DNA of 64,000 bases from NCBI GenBank assembly GCA_030655515.1, contig JAURVI010000025.1, positions 62,001 to 126,000 on the forward strand, written 5' to 3'. A model generated the notes under the pieces. It worked only from the letters and a program-made list of their open reading frames with translations. It was not told the origin of the DNA and did no database searches. The DNA is from Polaromonas sp. (GTDB taxonomy: Bacteria > Pseudomonadota > Gammaproteobacteria > Burkholderiales > Burkholderiaceae_C). Positions 34,569-45,130 of this stretch are shown here, one piece after another. The translations under genes and the position numbers were made by a program. How positions within the stretch are numbered: the stretch's first letter is position 1; each line of letters opens with the position of its first letter.

Positions 34569-35462
34569 CTATTTGGCCGGCAGGTATTTCGCCGGGTCCA
34601 CCGGTTTGCCCTGGCGGCGGATTTCGAAATGCAGCTTCACGCGGTCAGCGTCGCTATCGCCCATCTCGGCAATTTTCTGGCCTTTGCGCACCGTCTGGTC
34701 TTCCTTGACCAGCAAGGTCTGGTTGTGGGCGTAGGCGGTCAGAAAGGTGTTGTTGTGCTTGAGGATGATCAGGTTGCCATAGCCGCGCAGACCCGCGCCG
34801 GCATACACCACGCGGCCGTCGGCGGAGGCCATCACGGTGTCGCCGGGTTTGCCCGCGATGTCCATGCCCTTGTTCTTGACCTCATCAAAACCAGCCAGCA
34901 CCGTGCCGGCGCCATGCACCGGCCAGATCCAGGCGATATCGTCTTCGCTGCCGGCGCTGGACGGCGCTGAAGCCGCCGGCTTGGCCGCGCTGGCGGCTGG
35001 CGTGGGGGTGGCAGATCCCGAGTTCACCGGCCGTACAAGCACCAAGGCATTGTCGGCCGGCGGCACCACGCGCAGCACCTGGCCGACCTCGATCAGGTTG
35101 GGGTTTTCAAGGTTGTTCCAGCGCCCGATATCGCGCCAGTTCTGCCCGGTGTCCAGCCCGATGCGAATCAGCGTGTCGCCGGGTTTGACGGTGTAGTACC
35201 CGGGCTTGCCGGCATTTTCAAAACCGGACGGCATCCTGACGCCGCCGGCATCCACCGCACCAGCAGCGGGAGGGCGTGACGTGCTGGTGCCGCGGTCCTC
35301 GACCGGCGCGCGGCCCAGGCGGGTGCCGCAACCCGAGGCCAACACGACGACGACGGCCAGAACGCAAGACATGAGCAGACGGCTGGCCCGTTTTTCGGAG
35401 TGGCGCTCTTGAAAAGCCGTATGGGAAGACGCTGCCATGGCTGAGCCTGCTTTTTCATTCAT
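34569..35462 (-). CDS. nlpD: NlpD-like lipoprotein with LysM and degenerate LytM (M23) domain
   Basis: A 297-aa envelope lipoprotein: signal peptide ending in the lipobox LASGC (Cys45), a LysM peptidoglycan-binding domain (about 89-133, YYTVKPGDTLIRIGLDTGQN), an Ala/Pro/Ser linker, and a C-terminal M23 fold. The zinc site is incomplete: the usual HxGxD reads NKGMDIAG and the usual HLH reads KLHFE, so two ligands are lost. As for NlpD, it should activate a cell-wall amidase during division without cutting peptidoglycan itself. It follows pcm in the surE-pcm-nlpD order. No rpoS follows. Confidence 0.9.
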   Translation of the reverse strand: MNEKAGSAMAASSHTAFQERHSEKRASRLLMSCVLAVVVVLASGCGTRLGRAPVEDRGTSTSRPPAAGAVDAGGVRMPSGFENAGKPGYYTVKPGDTLIRIGLDTGQNWRDIGRWNNLENPNLIEVGQVLRVVPPADNALVLVRPVNSGSATPTPAASAAKPAASAPSSAGSEDDIAWIWPVHGAGTVLAGFDEVKNKGMDIAGKPGDTVMASADGRVVYAGAGLRGYGNLIILKHNNTFLTAYAHNQTLLVKEDQTVRKGQKIAEMGDSDADRVKLHFEIRRQGKPVDPAKYLPAK

Positions 35463-35577
35463 TGCTTGTGTACCTTTGCAACTGCTGCGTATATGCTGCC
35501 TATAGCCTGTGTGTATCTCTTGTGCGTGTCGGGATGGCGCCGACAGACGCCGTGAGCAGGCTTGGGTTCATGCCCGC

Positions 35578-36441
35578 TCAGCTCGTTCCCGATTTTAAAG
35601 GTACAAAGTACACCGCTTCCAGAACGGTCCGCGTCACACCTTGCGGGGTCTTGTCGAGCACCACCAGCGCCTGGGTACCGTCGGCCATCTGCAGGGGCGC
35701 CACCAGGCGGCCACCGACGGCGAGCTGCTCCACCCAGGCCGGCGGAATCGCCTCGCCGCCGGCGGCGGCAATCATGGCCGCGTAAGGCGCGCCTTTGGCA
35801 TAACCGGCCATGCCGTCGCCAAACAGCAAATGCACATTGGCCAGGCGCAAGGCCCGCAGGTTCTCGCGCGCCTTGTCATGCAGACCGCGCAGCCTCTCGA
35901 TGCTGTAGACCTCGGCGGCCAGTCGGCTAAGTACCGCCGCCTGGTAGCCACAACCGGTGCCTATCTCCAGCACCCGCCCCATCGGGGCCGCCCGGCCCTG
36001 CCGCAGGAGTTCGAGCATGCGCGCCACCACATTGGGCTTGGAGATGGTCTGGCCCAGGCCAATCGGCAAGCTGGTGTCTTCATAGGCCTGGTTCACCAGC
36101 GCGGTGTCGACAAAGCGGTGACGCTCGACCTGGCCCATCGCGGCCAGCACCTGCGCGTCCGAGATGCCTTGCGCGGCGAGCTTATGCACCATGCGCGAGC
36201 GCACCGCTTTCGAGTCCAGCCCGATGCCGCTGGGCAATGCTGATTTGGCCTGTTTTCTTGCATCGAAAATACCTGTCGCCTTTTCGGGATGTGCGCGACC
36301 AGATGCTTTTTTGGTAGCAGATGGCGTGCCCGCATCGGGCGCCAAGCGCACCGGAAAACCGGGCCGTTTGGCGGCGGCAGCGTCCGGCGGGGTGGCCATC
36401 CGCGCGGACGGGTTGACCGGTGGCTTCAGCGTTGATTTCAT
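35578..36441 (-). CDS. pcm: Protein-L-isoaspartate O-methyltransferase with N-terminal extension
   Basis: A 287-aa SAM-dependent methyltransferase that repairs isoaspartyl damage in proteins. The core starts near residue 75 (VRSRMVHKLAAQGISDAQVL), contains the QAYEDTSLPIGLGQTISKPN segment and the SAM motif VLEIGTGCGYQAAVLSRLA, and ends as usual. The first 70 residues (rich in Pro, Ala, Lys) are an extension over the common 210-220-aa enzyme. The ATG overlaps the surE stop as ATGA, implying coupled translation. Confidence 0.93.
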   Translation of the reverse strand: MKSTLKPPVNPSARMATPPDAAAAKRPGFPVRLAPDAGTPSATKKASGRAHPEKATGIFDARKQAKSALPSGIGLDSKAVRSRMVHKLAAQGISDAQVLAAMGQVERHRFVDTALVNQAYEDTSLPIGLGQTISKPNVVARMLELLRQGRAAPMGRVLEIGTGCGYQAAVLSRLAAEVYSIERLRGLHDKARENLRALRLANVHLLFGDGMAGYAKGAPYAAMIAAAGGEAIPPAWVEQLAVGGRLVAPLQMADGTQALVVLDKTPQGVTRTVLEAVYFVPLKSGTS

Positions 36442-37244
36442 GCGGCGGCTTGCGTGACTTGCGCCCTGTGCGTCAATTGGGCCGCAGTCTGCGCCCAGTA
36501 GGGCAGGCGCTCATGGTCGGTCAAGTCCACCTGCAAGGGCGTGATCGAGATGAAGCGGTGCCGGGTGGCATGAAAATCGGTGCCCTCGCCCTCTTCCTTG
36601 GCCGGACCTGCGCCGCCAATCCAGTACATGGTCTCGCCGCGCGGGCTGGTCTGCATGATGACCCGTTCCGCCGCATGACGCCGGCCCAGGCGGCACACCT
36701 TGAAGCCCTGAATCTTCTCATCGGGCAGGTTGGGAATGTTCACATTGAGCAGCCAGGGCGCCAGCGTCGGCTGGGCACCGTGGGCAATGGTTTCCAGCGA
36801 AGGCAGAAGTTGCCGCACCAGATCGCGCGCGCGGCGGCCCGCCACTTCGATGTGGCTCCAGCCCTTTTCGGTTTGCGAAAACGCAATCGACGGAATGCCG
36901 AACAGATAACCTTCCATCGCCGCGCCGACGGTGCCGGAATAAATGGTGTCGTCGCCCATGTTGGCGCCGTTGTTGATGCCGGAGACCACCAGATCCGGCC
37001 GGTAGCCCAGCAAACCGGTCAGCGCAATGTGTACGCAATCGGCCGGCGTGCCATTGATGTAGCGAAAACCATTGGCCGCCGTTTGCACATACATCGGCGA
37101 ATGCAGGGTCAGCGCATTCGATTTGGCGCTGTTGTTCTGCTCGGGCGCGACCACCTCGACATCGGCAATGTCTTTGAGCGCTTCGTACAGCGCAATGATG
37201 CCGGAGGCCTGGTAGCCATCGTCGTTGCAAATGAGAATTTTCAT
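36438..37244 (-). CDS. surE: 5'/3'-nucleotidase SurE
   Basis: A 268-aa metal-dependent nucleotidase with the invariant N-terminus MKILICNDDGYQASGI (Asp8, Asp9 bind the metal), then APEQNNSAKSNALTLH and SGINNGANMGDDTIYSGTVGAA. It hydrolyses nucleoside 5'- and 3'-monophosphates and is linked to stationary-phase survival. It heads the surE-pcm pair. Confidence 0.95.
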   Translation of the reverse strand: MKILICNDDGYQASGIIALYEALKDIADVEVVAPEQNNSAKSNALTLHSPMYVQTAANGFRYINGTPADCVHIALTGLLGYRPDLVVSGINNGANMGDDTIYSGTVGAAMEGYLFGIPSIAFSQTEKGWSHIEVAGRRARDLVRQLLPSLETIAHGAQPTLAPWLLNVNIPNLPDEKIQGFKVCRLGRRHAAERVIMQTSPRGETMYWIGGAGPAKEEGEGTDFHATRHRFISITPLQVDLTDHERLPYWAQTAAQLTHRAQVTQAAA

Positions 37245-37353
37245 GAATTGATTCTACGGTCTCAAGGGTGACAAACGGCGTTCCCGTCCGTTCTATTTGC
37301 GGGTCGAACCTGCCTATGATGCAGCTTCCCCCTGACCAACAAAGGAAAACCCC

Positions 37354-38328
37354 ATGCATGCCTGGCTTTGCGAAGACCCCACCGGCGCTGACGCCCTGAT
37401 CTGGAAAGAACTGCCCACCCCCGCGCCCAAGCCCGGCGAAGTGCTGATCGACATCAAGGCCGCCAGCCTGAATTTTCCGGATCTGCTGATCGTTCAGAAC
37501 AAATACCAGGTCAAGCCGCCGCTGCCTTTTGTGCCCGGCTCCGAATACGCCGGCGTGGTTCAGGCGGTCGGCGCAGGCGTCAAGCACCTGCAGGTCGGCC
37601 AGAATGTTGCCTGCCTGTCGGGAACCGGCGGGTTTGCCACCCATGCCATCGCGCCCGCCGCGCTGTGCATGCCGCTGCCTCCGGGCTTTTCCTATGTCGA
37701 TGCGGCGGCCTTCATCGTGATTTACGCGACCTCGCACCACGCGCTGGTGGACCGGGCGCAACTAAAAGCCGGCGAGACCGTGCTGGTGCTTGGCGCAGCC
37801 GGCGGTGTCGGCACCTCCGCCATCCAGATTGCCAAGGCCCTGGGCGCCAAAGTGATCGCCGCCGCATCCACCGATGAAAAATGCGCGCTGTGCCGGTCGA
37901 TTGGCGCCGATGCCACGATCAACTACAGCAGCGAAAACCTGCGCGAAGCCATCAAAGCCCTGACCGATGGCAAAGGCCCTGACGTGATTTATGACCCGGT
38001 GGGCGGTGATCTGGCCGAACCCGCCTTCCGCTCCATCGCCTGGCGCGGCCGTTACCTGGTGGTGGGCTTTGCGTCCGGAACCATTCCGTCGCTGCCGCTG
38101 AACCTGACGCTGCTCAAGGGCGCATCCATCGTCGGCATCTTCTGGGGCGGCTTTTCCAAGCAGGAACCCAAAGCCAGCGCTGACGCCATGGCCGAACTGG
38201 CGCAGTGGTACGCGCAGGGAAAAATCAAGCCGGTCATCGACCGCGCCCTGCCCATGGCCGAACTCAAGGCCGCTTATGCCCAGATGAGCTCGCGTGATGT
38301 GAAAGGCAAGCTGGTGATGGTGAACTGA
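37354..38328 (+). CDS. NADPH:quinone reductase-like zinc-free medium-chain dehydrogenase
   Basis: A 324-aa medium-chain dehydrogenase/reductase. It has the GroES-like N-terminal domain (PKPGEVLIDIKAASLNFPD, FVPGSEYAGVV) and a Rossmann domain with the NADPH motif VLGAAGGVGTSAIQIAK. The zinc-ligand cysteines of alcohol dehydrogenases are absent, which places it with quinone reductase/QorA-like or enoyl reductase-like members. The substrate is not determined. It is transcribed alone, divergent from surE and converging on ygiQ. Confidence 0.87.
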   Translation: MHAWLCEDPTGADALIWKELPTPAPKPGEVLIDIKAASLNFPDLLIVQNKYQVKPPLPFVPGSEYAGVVQAVGAGVKHLQVGQNVACLSGTGGFATHAIAPAALCMPLPPGFSYVDAAAFIVIYATSHHALVDRAQLKAGETVLVLGAAGGVGTSAIQIAKALGAKVIAAASTDEKCALCRSIGADATINYSSENLREAIKALTDGKGPDVIYDPVGGDLAEPAFRSIAWRGRYLVVGFASGTIPSLPLNLTLLKGASIVGIFWGGFSKQEPKASADAMAELAQWYAQGKIKPVIDRALPMAELKAAYAQMSSRDVKGKLVMVN

Positions 38329-38350
38329 CGGGCGTCAAGCCTGGCCGAAT

Positions 38351-38376
38351 AAAAAAATGCCCCTCGCACAGGGGCA
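38351..38376 (-). terminator. Terminator after ygiQ
   Basis: TGCCCCT-CGCAC-AGGGGCA forms a seven-base-pair stem; on the minus strand it is followed by seven T. It lies immediately past the ygiQ stop. Confidence 0.8.
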
Positions 38377-38379
38377 AGG

Positions 38380-40767
<2,388 letters not shown>

Positions 40768-40782
40768 GAGAACTTTTTGGGT

Positions 40783-40812
40783 AACCGGGGATTGTAAGGT
40801 TTACCCCCGGTT
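40783..40812. promoter_or_regulatory. 8-bp inverted repeat upstream of ygiQ
   Basis: AACCGGGG (40783-40790) and CCCCGGTT (40805-40812) are exact reverse complements with a 14-base spacer, 15 bases before the ygiQ start. It may be an operator or leader hairpin; a CCTACAAAA element lies further upstream at 40838-40846. Confidence 0.4.
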
Positions 40813-40970
40813 TTGCCGTGTGGTCAGGGCGTTTGGCCCTACAAAACCCACACTGGCGACGCCTGAACGTGGTTAAAGTGCCCAACAGTGCCCACCCATG
40901 AACTCATACGGCCTGGTGCCCTCTATCAGGTTACTGCCTTTTGCCAGGCTGCCTTTCCCGGCGCTTTTCC

Positions 40971-41384
40971 ATGAATACGCTTTCCCCCGCTTCCAGCGCC
41001 TTGCTGGCTGATCTCATCCTGGTGCTGCATGCCGCGGTGGTCGGCTTTGCCGTTGTGGGGCAACTGCTGTTCATGGCCGGCGGCTGGTGCGGCTGGGCCT
41101 GGGTGCGCAAGGGTTGGGTGCGGGTGGCGCATCTGGCGCTGATCGGCTTTGTGGTGGTGCAAAGCTGGCTGGGCGCAGTCTGCCCGCTGACGCGCTGGGA
41201 GCAGCAGTTGCGGCTGCAGGCGGGCCAGCCAGTGGATGGCCAGTCCTTCATCGCGCACTGGCTGTCGCGGCTGATCTTTTTCGACGCGCCGGCCTGGGTG
41301 TTTGTCGCCGCCTACAGCCTGTTCGGCCTGCTGGTCCTGCTGAGCTGGTGGTGGATTCCACCGCGTTGGCGCGGCATGCGCTGA
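40971..41384 (+). CDS. DUF2784-type small integral membrane protein
   Basis: A 137-aa membrane protein with four predicted helices (LLADLILVLHAAVVGFAVVG, LLFMAGGWCGWAW, VAHLALIGFVVVQSWLGAVCPLT and AWVFVAAYSLFGLLVLLSWWW). The CPLTRWEQQLR motif and the overall spacing match DUF2784. The function of the family is unknown. The frame also opens ten codons upstream, at 40941; the ATG at 40971 is preferred. Gene stands alone, converging on the monooxygenase gene with no gap. Confidence 0.83.
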   Translation: MNTLSPASSALLADLILVLHAAVVGFAVVGQLLFMAGGWCGWAWVRKGWVRVAHLALIGFVVVQSWLGAVCPLTRWEQQLRLQAGQPVDGQSFIAHWLSRLIFFDAPAWVFVAAYSLFGLLVLLSWWWIPPRWRGMR

Positions 41385-41729
41385 TCAGCCATGGCGCGCG
41401 CGGCTGTCGTCAGGCGCCTCGCCCCGCTCGGTCATGCCGTAGTCGCGCATGACGCCGGCCACGCGCAAGCGGTAATCGGCGAACACGTCATGCCGTCCCC
41501 GCTCCTGGGCCATGCGGTGCGACTCCAGGCGGCGCCAGGCCAGGACGGCTGCTTCATCCCGGAAGAAAGACAAGGACAGCAGCTTGCCCGGTGTGCTCAG
41601 GCTTTCGAATCGCTCGATGGACACGAAACCATCGATCTGCTCGAGTTGAGGCCGGAGTGCCGCGGCGATCTCCAGGTAGGTCTGCTTTTTCTCGGGATGC
41701 GGAGTCACTTCAAAAATGATCGCAATCAT
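41385..41729 (-). CDS. Antibiotic biosynthesis monooxygenase (ABM)-like small protein
   Basis: A 114-aa dimeric alpha/beta-barrel type protein (MIAIIFEVTPHPEKKQTYLE, then FVSIERFESLSTPGKLLSLSFF, then AVLAWRRLESHRMAQERGR). ABM domains act as cofactor-free oxygenases or haem-degrading enzymes, but many have no assigned activity. The frame extends 87 codons upstream over the P450 gene; the ATG at 41729 starts the conserved part. It lies 59 bases after the P450 stop in the same direction, so the two likely share a transcript. Confidence 0.82.
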   Translation of the reverse strand: MIAIIFEVTPHPEKKQTYLEIAAALRPQLEQIDGFVSIERFESLSTPGKLLSLSFFRDEAAVLAWRRLESHRMAQERGRHDVFADYRLRVAGVMRDYGMTERGEAPDDSRARHG

Positions 41730-41788
41730 GGGGTCCTTCCGGTGGCGTTTGCCATCTGTCGTGGTGCTGGATCCGTGCTGAATACCGG

Positions 41789-42949
41789 CTACTGGAAAAC
41801 TGGGATTCGGGCGTTCGGCAAGGGGCGGTAGGTCCACCCTGCGGGCATGGCGGCCCCGGTGCCTGCCAAAAGCTCCAGCCAGCAGGCCAGCGCGGCTGCG
41901 GCCACCGTACAGGCCAACGCCTCCCCTGGACATTGGTGAATGCCATGACCGAATGCATGGGGTGCAGCGCCCGTGCCGTCCGGCCACCACGCTGACGGCT
42001 GCGAACCGGGAGCTGGATGGCCCGCAGCCAGCACCAGCAGCAAGGCGTCGCCCGCCTGCAGCATCTGGCCTGCAACATCCACCGGCGCCGAGACAAATCG
42101 GCGCGTGTTGTGGATGGACGGATCGTGCCGGCTGACAAAGGCCACGAACGCCTGCAACCGCGCGGGCTGGCCACGCAATTCAGCCACCACCCCGGGACGC
42201 CGGGTGATCGCCACGATGCTGTTGCCAAGCAGGCCTGCAGTCGCTTCACAGGTTTGCGACAGCAGCCCGACCAGGTTGGCGAGCAAGGCCTGTCGGTCCT
42301 GCCAGCCGCTTGCGGCAGCTTCTGCCTTCAACAAAGCCAGCGTGCTGCCGTCACCAGCCGCGGCCTGGTCGACAAGTATTTCAAGGCGCGCCAGCAGGGC
42401 CGAGGCTGCGGCGCTGGCTGCGTCCAGTTGCAAGGTTGTGCTTCGGGGCGACAGGCAGGCGACAAAGTCGGCTACCCAGACCGCCACCTCAGGCAATGCC
42501 TTGGCGTCAAACCCGAGCCAGTCAGCCACCGCCATGACGGGCACGTCGGCCGTCCATTGCGAAAGCGCCGGGCCGTCGCAGCTGCCCAAAGTCAGTGGGG
42601 TACCCGCGATCTCCGCGGTGCGTGTGCGGACCCGGGCCAGGTCGGCGCGGCCCATCACCTGCTGCAGCACGCGCCGGGACGGCCCATGGCGCGCGCCTTC
42701 ATTCATGCGGATCAGGCGCGCGAAGACTTCGCCGGCGGGCGATCCGGCAATCGCAGCCGGAACGGGCCCTGCGGGCGGACGGACGCGGCAGGCCGGACTC
42801 GTGAGGATCGCGCGGACCACGTCCGGGTGAGCGGCCATCCAGAACCCATGCCGCTCGTCAAACACCAGTGCAGGACCGGCTGCCAGCGCCGCGTAATACG
42901 GATACGGGTCCGGATGGGCCGGGGCTGCGAGGATGTGGTCGGGATGCAT
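41789..42949 (-). CDS. Cytochrome P450
   Basis: A bacterial soluble P450 of about 386 aa. The haem-binding loop is FGHGIHQCPG (Cys340 ligates haem), preceded by an ExxR-like region and by the I-helix stretch LVGLLSQTCEATAGLLGN, where the usual A/G-G-x-x-T is degenerate (the Thr lies in EAT). The N-terminus HPDHILAAPAHPDPYPYYAAL is typical of the family. The frame is open to 43189; ATG at 43033 would add 28 residues but would exactly overlap the divergent regulator start (shared CATG), so I prefer 42949. Redox partners are not encoded nearby. Substrate unknown. Confidence 0.85.
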   Translation of the reverse strand: MHPDHILAAPAHPDPYPYYAALAAGPALVFDERHGFWMAAHPDVVRAILTSPACRVRPPAGPVPAAIAGSPAGEVFARLIRMNEGARHGPSRRVLQQVMGRADLARVRTRTAEIAGTPLTLGSCDGPALSQWTADVPVMAVADWLGFDAKALPEVAVWVADFVACLSPRSTTLQLDAASAAASALLARLEILVDQAAAGDGSTLALLKAEAAASGWQDRQALLANLVGLLSQTCEATAGLLGNSIVAITRRPGVVAELRGQPARLQAFVAFVSRHDPSIHNTRRFVSAPVDVAGQMLQAGDALLLVLAAGHPAPGSQPSAWWPDGTGAAPHAFGHGIHQCPGEALACTVAAAALACWLELLAGTGAAMPAGWTYRPLPNARIPVFQ

Positions 42950-43022
42950 GGACGCAGTGTCGGCATTCCCTGACGGCAATGCTTCGGCCTGGACCAAAGC
43001 ATGCACGCGGCCGGGCGTGACA

Positions 43023-43820
43023 ATGCGGGTCATGCACCGCGCCAGACCACCAGCCCGTGTCCAGACAGATGCCGCACCTGCGCTAGCGGACCCTCTGGAT
43101 TCACCCGCAGCCCTGTCAGAGGCCGACAGCGGCGAAGACCGCTTGCCGCAAGTGGCGGCCGCCATCGGCGAGCCGGCGCGTGCGCGCATGTTGTGCGCAC
43201 TGCTTGACGGTCATGCGCGCACCGCCACCGAGCTGGCGGCAGCCGGTGAGATTGCGCCCTCCACCGCCAGCGGCCACCTGACGAGACTCGTCAAGCAGGG
43301 CCTGCTGACGGTGCTCTCGCAGGGGCGTCATCGTTATTTCCGACTGAGCGGCGCAGCCGTGGCGCAGGCGCTGGAATCCTTGCTGGTGATCGCCGGCACG
43401 CCCCGCACTGGCTTCACACCGAGCACGCCCGAGCGCCTGCGTACGGCGCGCACCTGCTATGACCACATGGCGGGTGCGTATGCCGTCGCATGGCATGACC
43501 ATTTTCTGGCGCAGGGCTGGCTGGTGGCCGGCGGCAACGGCTACACCGTCACCGCAGCGGGTGAGCGGGCGCTTGCCGAACTGGGGATGGAGCTTTCAAC
43601 ACTGGGCAAAACCCGGCGCCTGGCTTGTCCGTGCATGGACTGGAGCGAGCGCCGGCCGCATCTGGCAGGCGCACTGGGCGCGGCATTTCTGGAGCTGGCA
43701 CTGCGCAGGCGCTGGGTGACGCGAGGTCTGGACAGCCGCGCGCTACAGGTCACGCCGGCCGGGCAGCGTCAGTTGGGCGATTCGGCAAGCCGGGCAACCA
43801 ACGGCGACACCGCTCAGTAG
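43023..43820 (+). CDS. ArsR-type winged-helix transcriptional regulator
   Basis: About 265 aa. The HTH lies at roughly 45-115 (LPQVAAAIGEPARARMLCALL, then ELAAAGEIAPSTASGHLTRLVKQGLL, then GRHRYFRL), in ArsR style but without obvious metal-binding cysteines at the helix. The long C-terminal domain has a CPCMDWSERRPHL segment, whose cysteines could bind metal or sense redox state, and WLVAGGNGYTVTAAGERAL, which I recognise from large ArsR-like regulators. Starts at 43023 and 43032 are both possible. It is divergent from the P450 gene and probably controls the P450-ABM pair. Its end overlaps the CHRD gene convergently by seven bases. Confidence 0.8.
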   Translation: MRVMHRARPPARVQTDAAPALADPLDSPAALSEADSGEDRLPQVAAAIGEPARARMLCALLDGHARTATELAAAGEIAPSTASGHLTRLVKQGLLTVLSQGRHRYFRLSGAAVAQALESLLVIAGTPRTGFTPSTPERLRTARTCYDHMAGAYAVAWHDHFLAQGWLVAGGNGYTVTAAGERALAELGMELSTLGKTRRLACPCMDWSERRPHLAGALGAAFLELALRRRWVTRGLDSRALQVTPAGQRQLGDSASRATNGDTAQ

Positions 43821-44275
43821 CGCGCCGTCATCTGCCCGCGGATTTCACCGCCAGGATGCGCGGCCGTGTGGATGTTGGCGTACCACTTGCCCGCGATCAG
43901 GTCTGCAGCCTGCGCCGGCGTGATGGTTGCATTGCCCTCCATCGATGCGCTCATCGGCCCTTTCCAGCCCAGCACCACGCCCGCATTGGCGCCCACAGCG
44001 GCAGGGCCGTGAAAATGTCCTGCGGTTGCCGGACCACTCAGGCCGGCGTAACTGACTTTCCAGCGCAGCAGGTTGGTGTTCTTGTCCAGTACGGCGTCAA
44101 CCGAGCCTGTGGCGTTACTGGCGACGGGAGGCACTTCGTTACCACCGCGTAACTGCGTGGTGAAGGCGACGAGGCTGGACTGCTGATCCAGCATGCTGCA
44201 TCCCGCAGCAGCAAGCACCACACCTGTCAGGGCAAGTGCCAGCATGGTGCGTTTCTGGAGGGTGGGCTGGTTCAT
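43814..44275 (-). CDS. CHRD-domain lipoprotein
   Basis: A 153-aa exported protein with a lipobox (LAAAGCS, Cys26) and one CHRD domain (about 34-150): FTTQLRGGNEVPPVASNATG, AGHFHGPAAVGANAGVV, and the ending WYANIHTAAHPGGEIRGQM. CHRD domains are related to chordin repeats and occur in secreted bacterial proteins of unknown role. The ATG at 44275 starts a normal signal peptide; the frame is open further upstream without homology. A TTGTAGGACAA palindrome lies 75 bases upstream. Confidence 0.87.
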   Translation of the reverse strand: MNQPTLQKRTMLALALTGVVLAAAGCSMLDQQSSLVAFTTQLRGGNEVPPVASNATGSVDAVLDKNTNLLRWKVSYAGLSGPATAGHFHGPAAVGANAGVVLGWKGPMSASMEGNATITPAQAADLIAGKWYANIHTAAHPGGEIRGQMTARY

Positions 44276-44349
44276 GCGGGTGTTCCTTAAAGGTGTGTGA
44301 GTCGATGGGTAAACCGGAAAGCCCATTGTGAAATGCTGTCGAGCTTGGC

Positions 44350-44360
44350 TTGTAGGACAA
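44350..44360. promoter_or_regulatory. TTGTAGGACAA palindrome (CCTACAA element)
   Basis: Short inverted repeat TTGT-AGG-ACAA in the divergent spacer between the CHRD lipoprotein and the small unknown gene. The minus-strand form CCTACAAGCC (44347-44356) recurs at 58684-58693, and related CCTACAAAA copies occur at 40838, 47426 and 47448. Confidence 0.4.
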
Positions 44361-44549
44361 ATCCATCCCGACCTGTACGACGCTTTCAATGAGTCGCCAT
44401 TTGCCGACGCACACCCGACCTGCACTTCACAATAGGCACAGCTCTTGCGATAGACGACACACCAGTCAGGACGACTGACGCCATATGACCTGTTCAGATG
44501 GCCCAACCATCAACCCGCAGTGGACGATTGCCACTTGAACAGGCCCATC

Positions 44550-44822
44550 ATGAACCCCTATGGCGACATTGACCTGACCCGCTATCTCCAGACCGAAGGC
44601 CGCCGCCGCGCGGCTGAACTCGCGCGCAACCAGGCCCCGAGTACCCAGCCGGATGCCACGGCCACCAGCAAGCCGCCGGTTCAGCAGGCTGCCGCCGGCA
44701 CGCCGCCAGGCCCGCACGAGCAGTCTGCCCGGCCGCTGCGTCAGGCCGGAAGCCTCACCGAGGTGCTGCAGCAGATGGGCGTCACCACGGCCGCGCCGCG
44801 CGGTCGCCCGGCCCCGAACTGA
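44550..44822 (+). CDS. Small polar protein of unknown function
   Basis: A 90-aa protein with no recognisable domain. It begins NPYGDIDLTRYLQTEGRRRA, has a Pro/Ala/Gln/Thr-rich centre that should be disordered, and ends SLTEVLQQMGVTTAAPRGRP. No signal peptide or membrane helix is visible. The ATG at 44550 is preferred over 44520 by position. It is divergent from the CHRD gene. The call as a real gene rests on codon use typical of its neighbours and a clean intergenic position. Confidence 0.5.
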   Translation: MNPYGDIDLTRYLQTEGRRRAAELARNQAPSTQPDATATSKPPVQQAAAGTPPGPHEQSARPLRQAGSLTEVLQQMGVTTAAPRGRPAPN

Positions 44823-44941
44823 CCAGACTGCCTACTCTGTAGGTGCAGGCCGCGAATTGCCCGCGCATGCTGGTGAGCCGCCCAACGCCGACCTATCATT
44901 TGCGCCAGTTCACCGAATGGTGTGTTCACTGGAGCATCGAC

Positions 44942-45130
44942 ATGAAACGCTTGCCTCGTTTTTTCATCCCCGCTGGCCTGCTGGCCCTGGGGTTTCTGGC
45001 AGGTTGCCAGGACGTCAAATCACCCAAGGCCCCGCCCGCCATTCCCACACCCAAAGCTTCCACCACTGCAACGCAGTGGGTGATGCCTGATCTGGTGGCC
45101 ATCGCCGCTGACCCAAAGGCATCGTTTTGA
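44942..45130 (+). CDS. Small lipoprotein
   Basis: A 62-aa protein with a clear type II signal peptide (KRLPRFFIPAGLLALGFLAGC, lipid-modified Cys22), followed by about 40 polar residues with a Pro/Thr-rich stretch and a VMPDLVAIAADPKASF ending. No family recognised. Its stop overlaps the next gene's TTG start (TTGA), so the two small lipoproteins are probably translated together. Confidence 0.65.
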   Translation: MKRLPRFFIPAGLLALGFLAGCQDVKSPKAPPAIPTPKASTTATQWVMPDLVAIAADPKASF

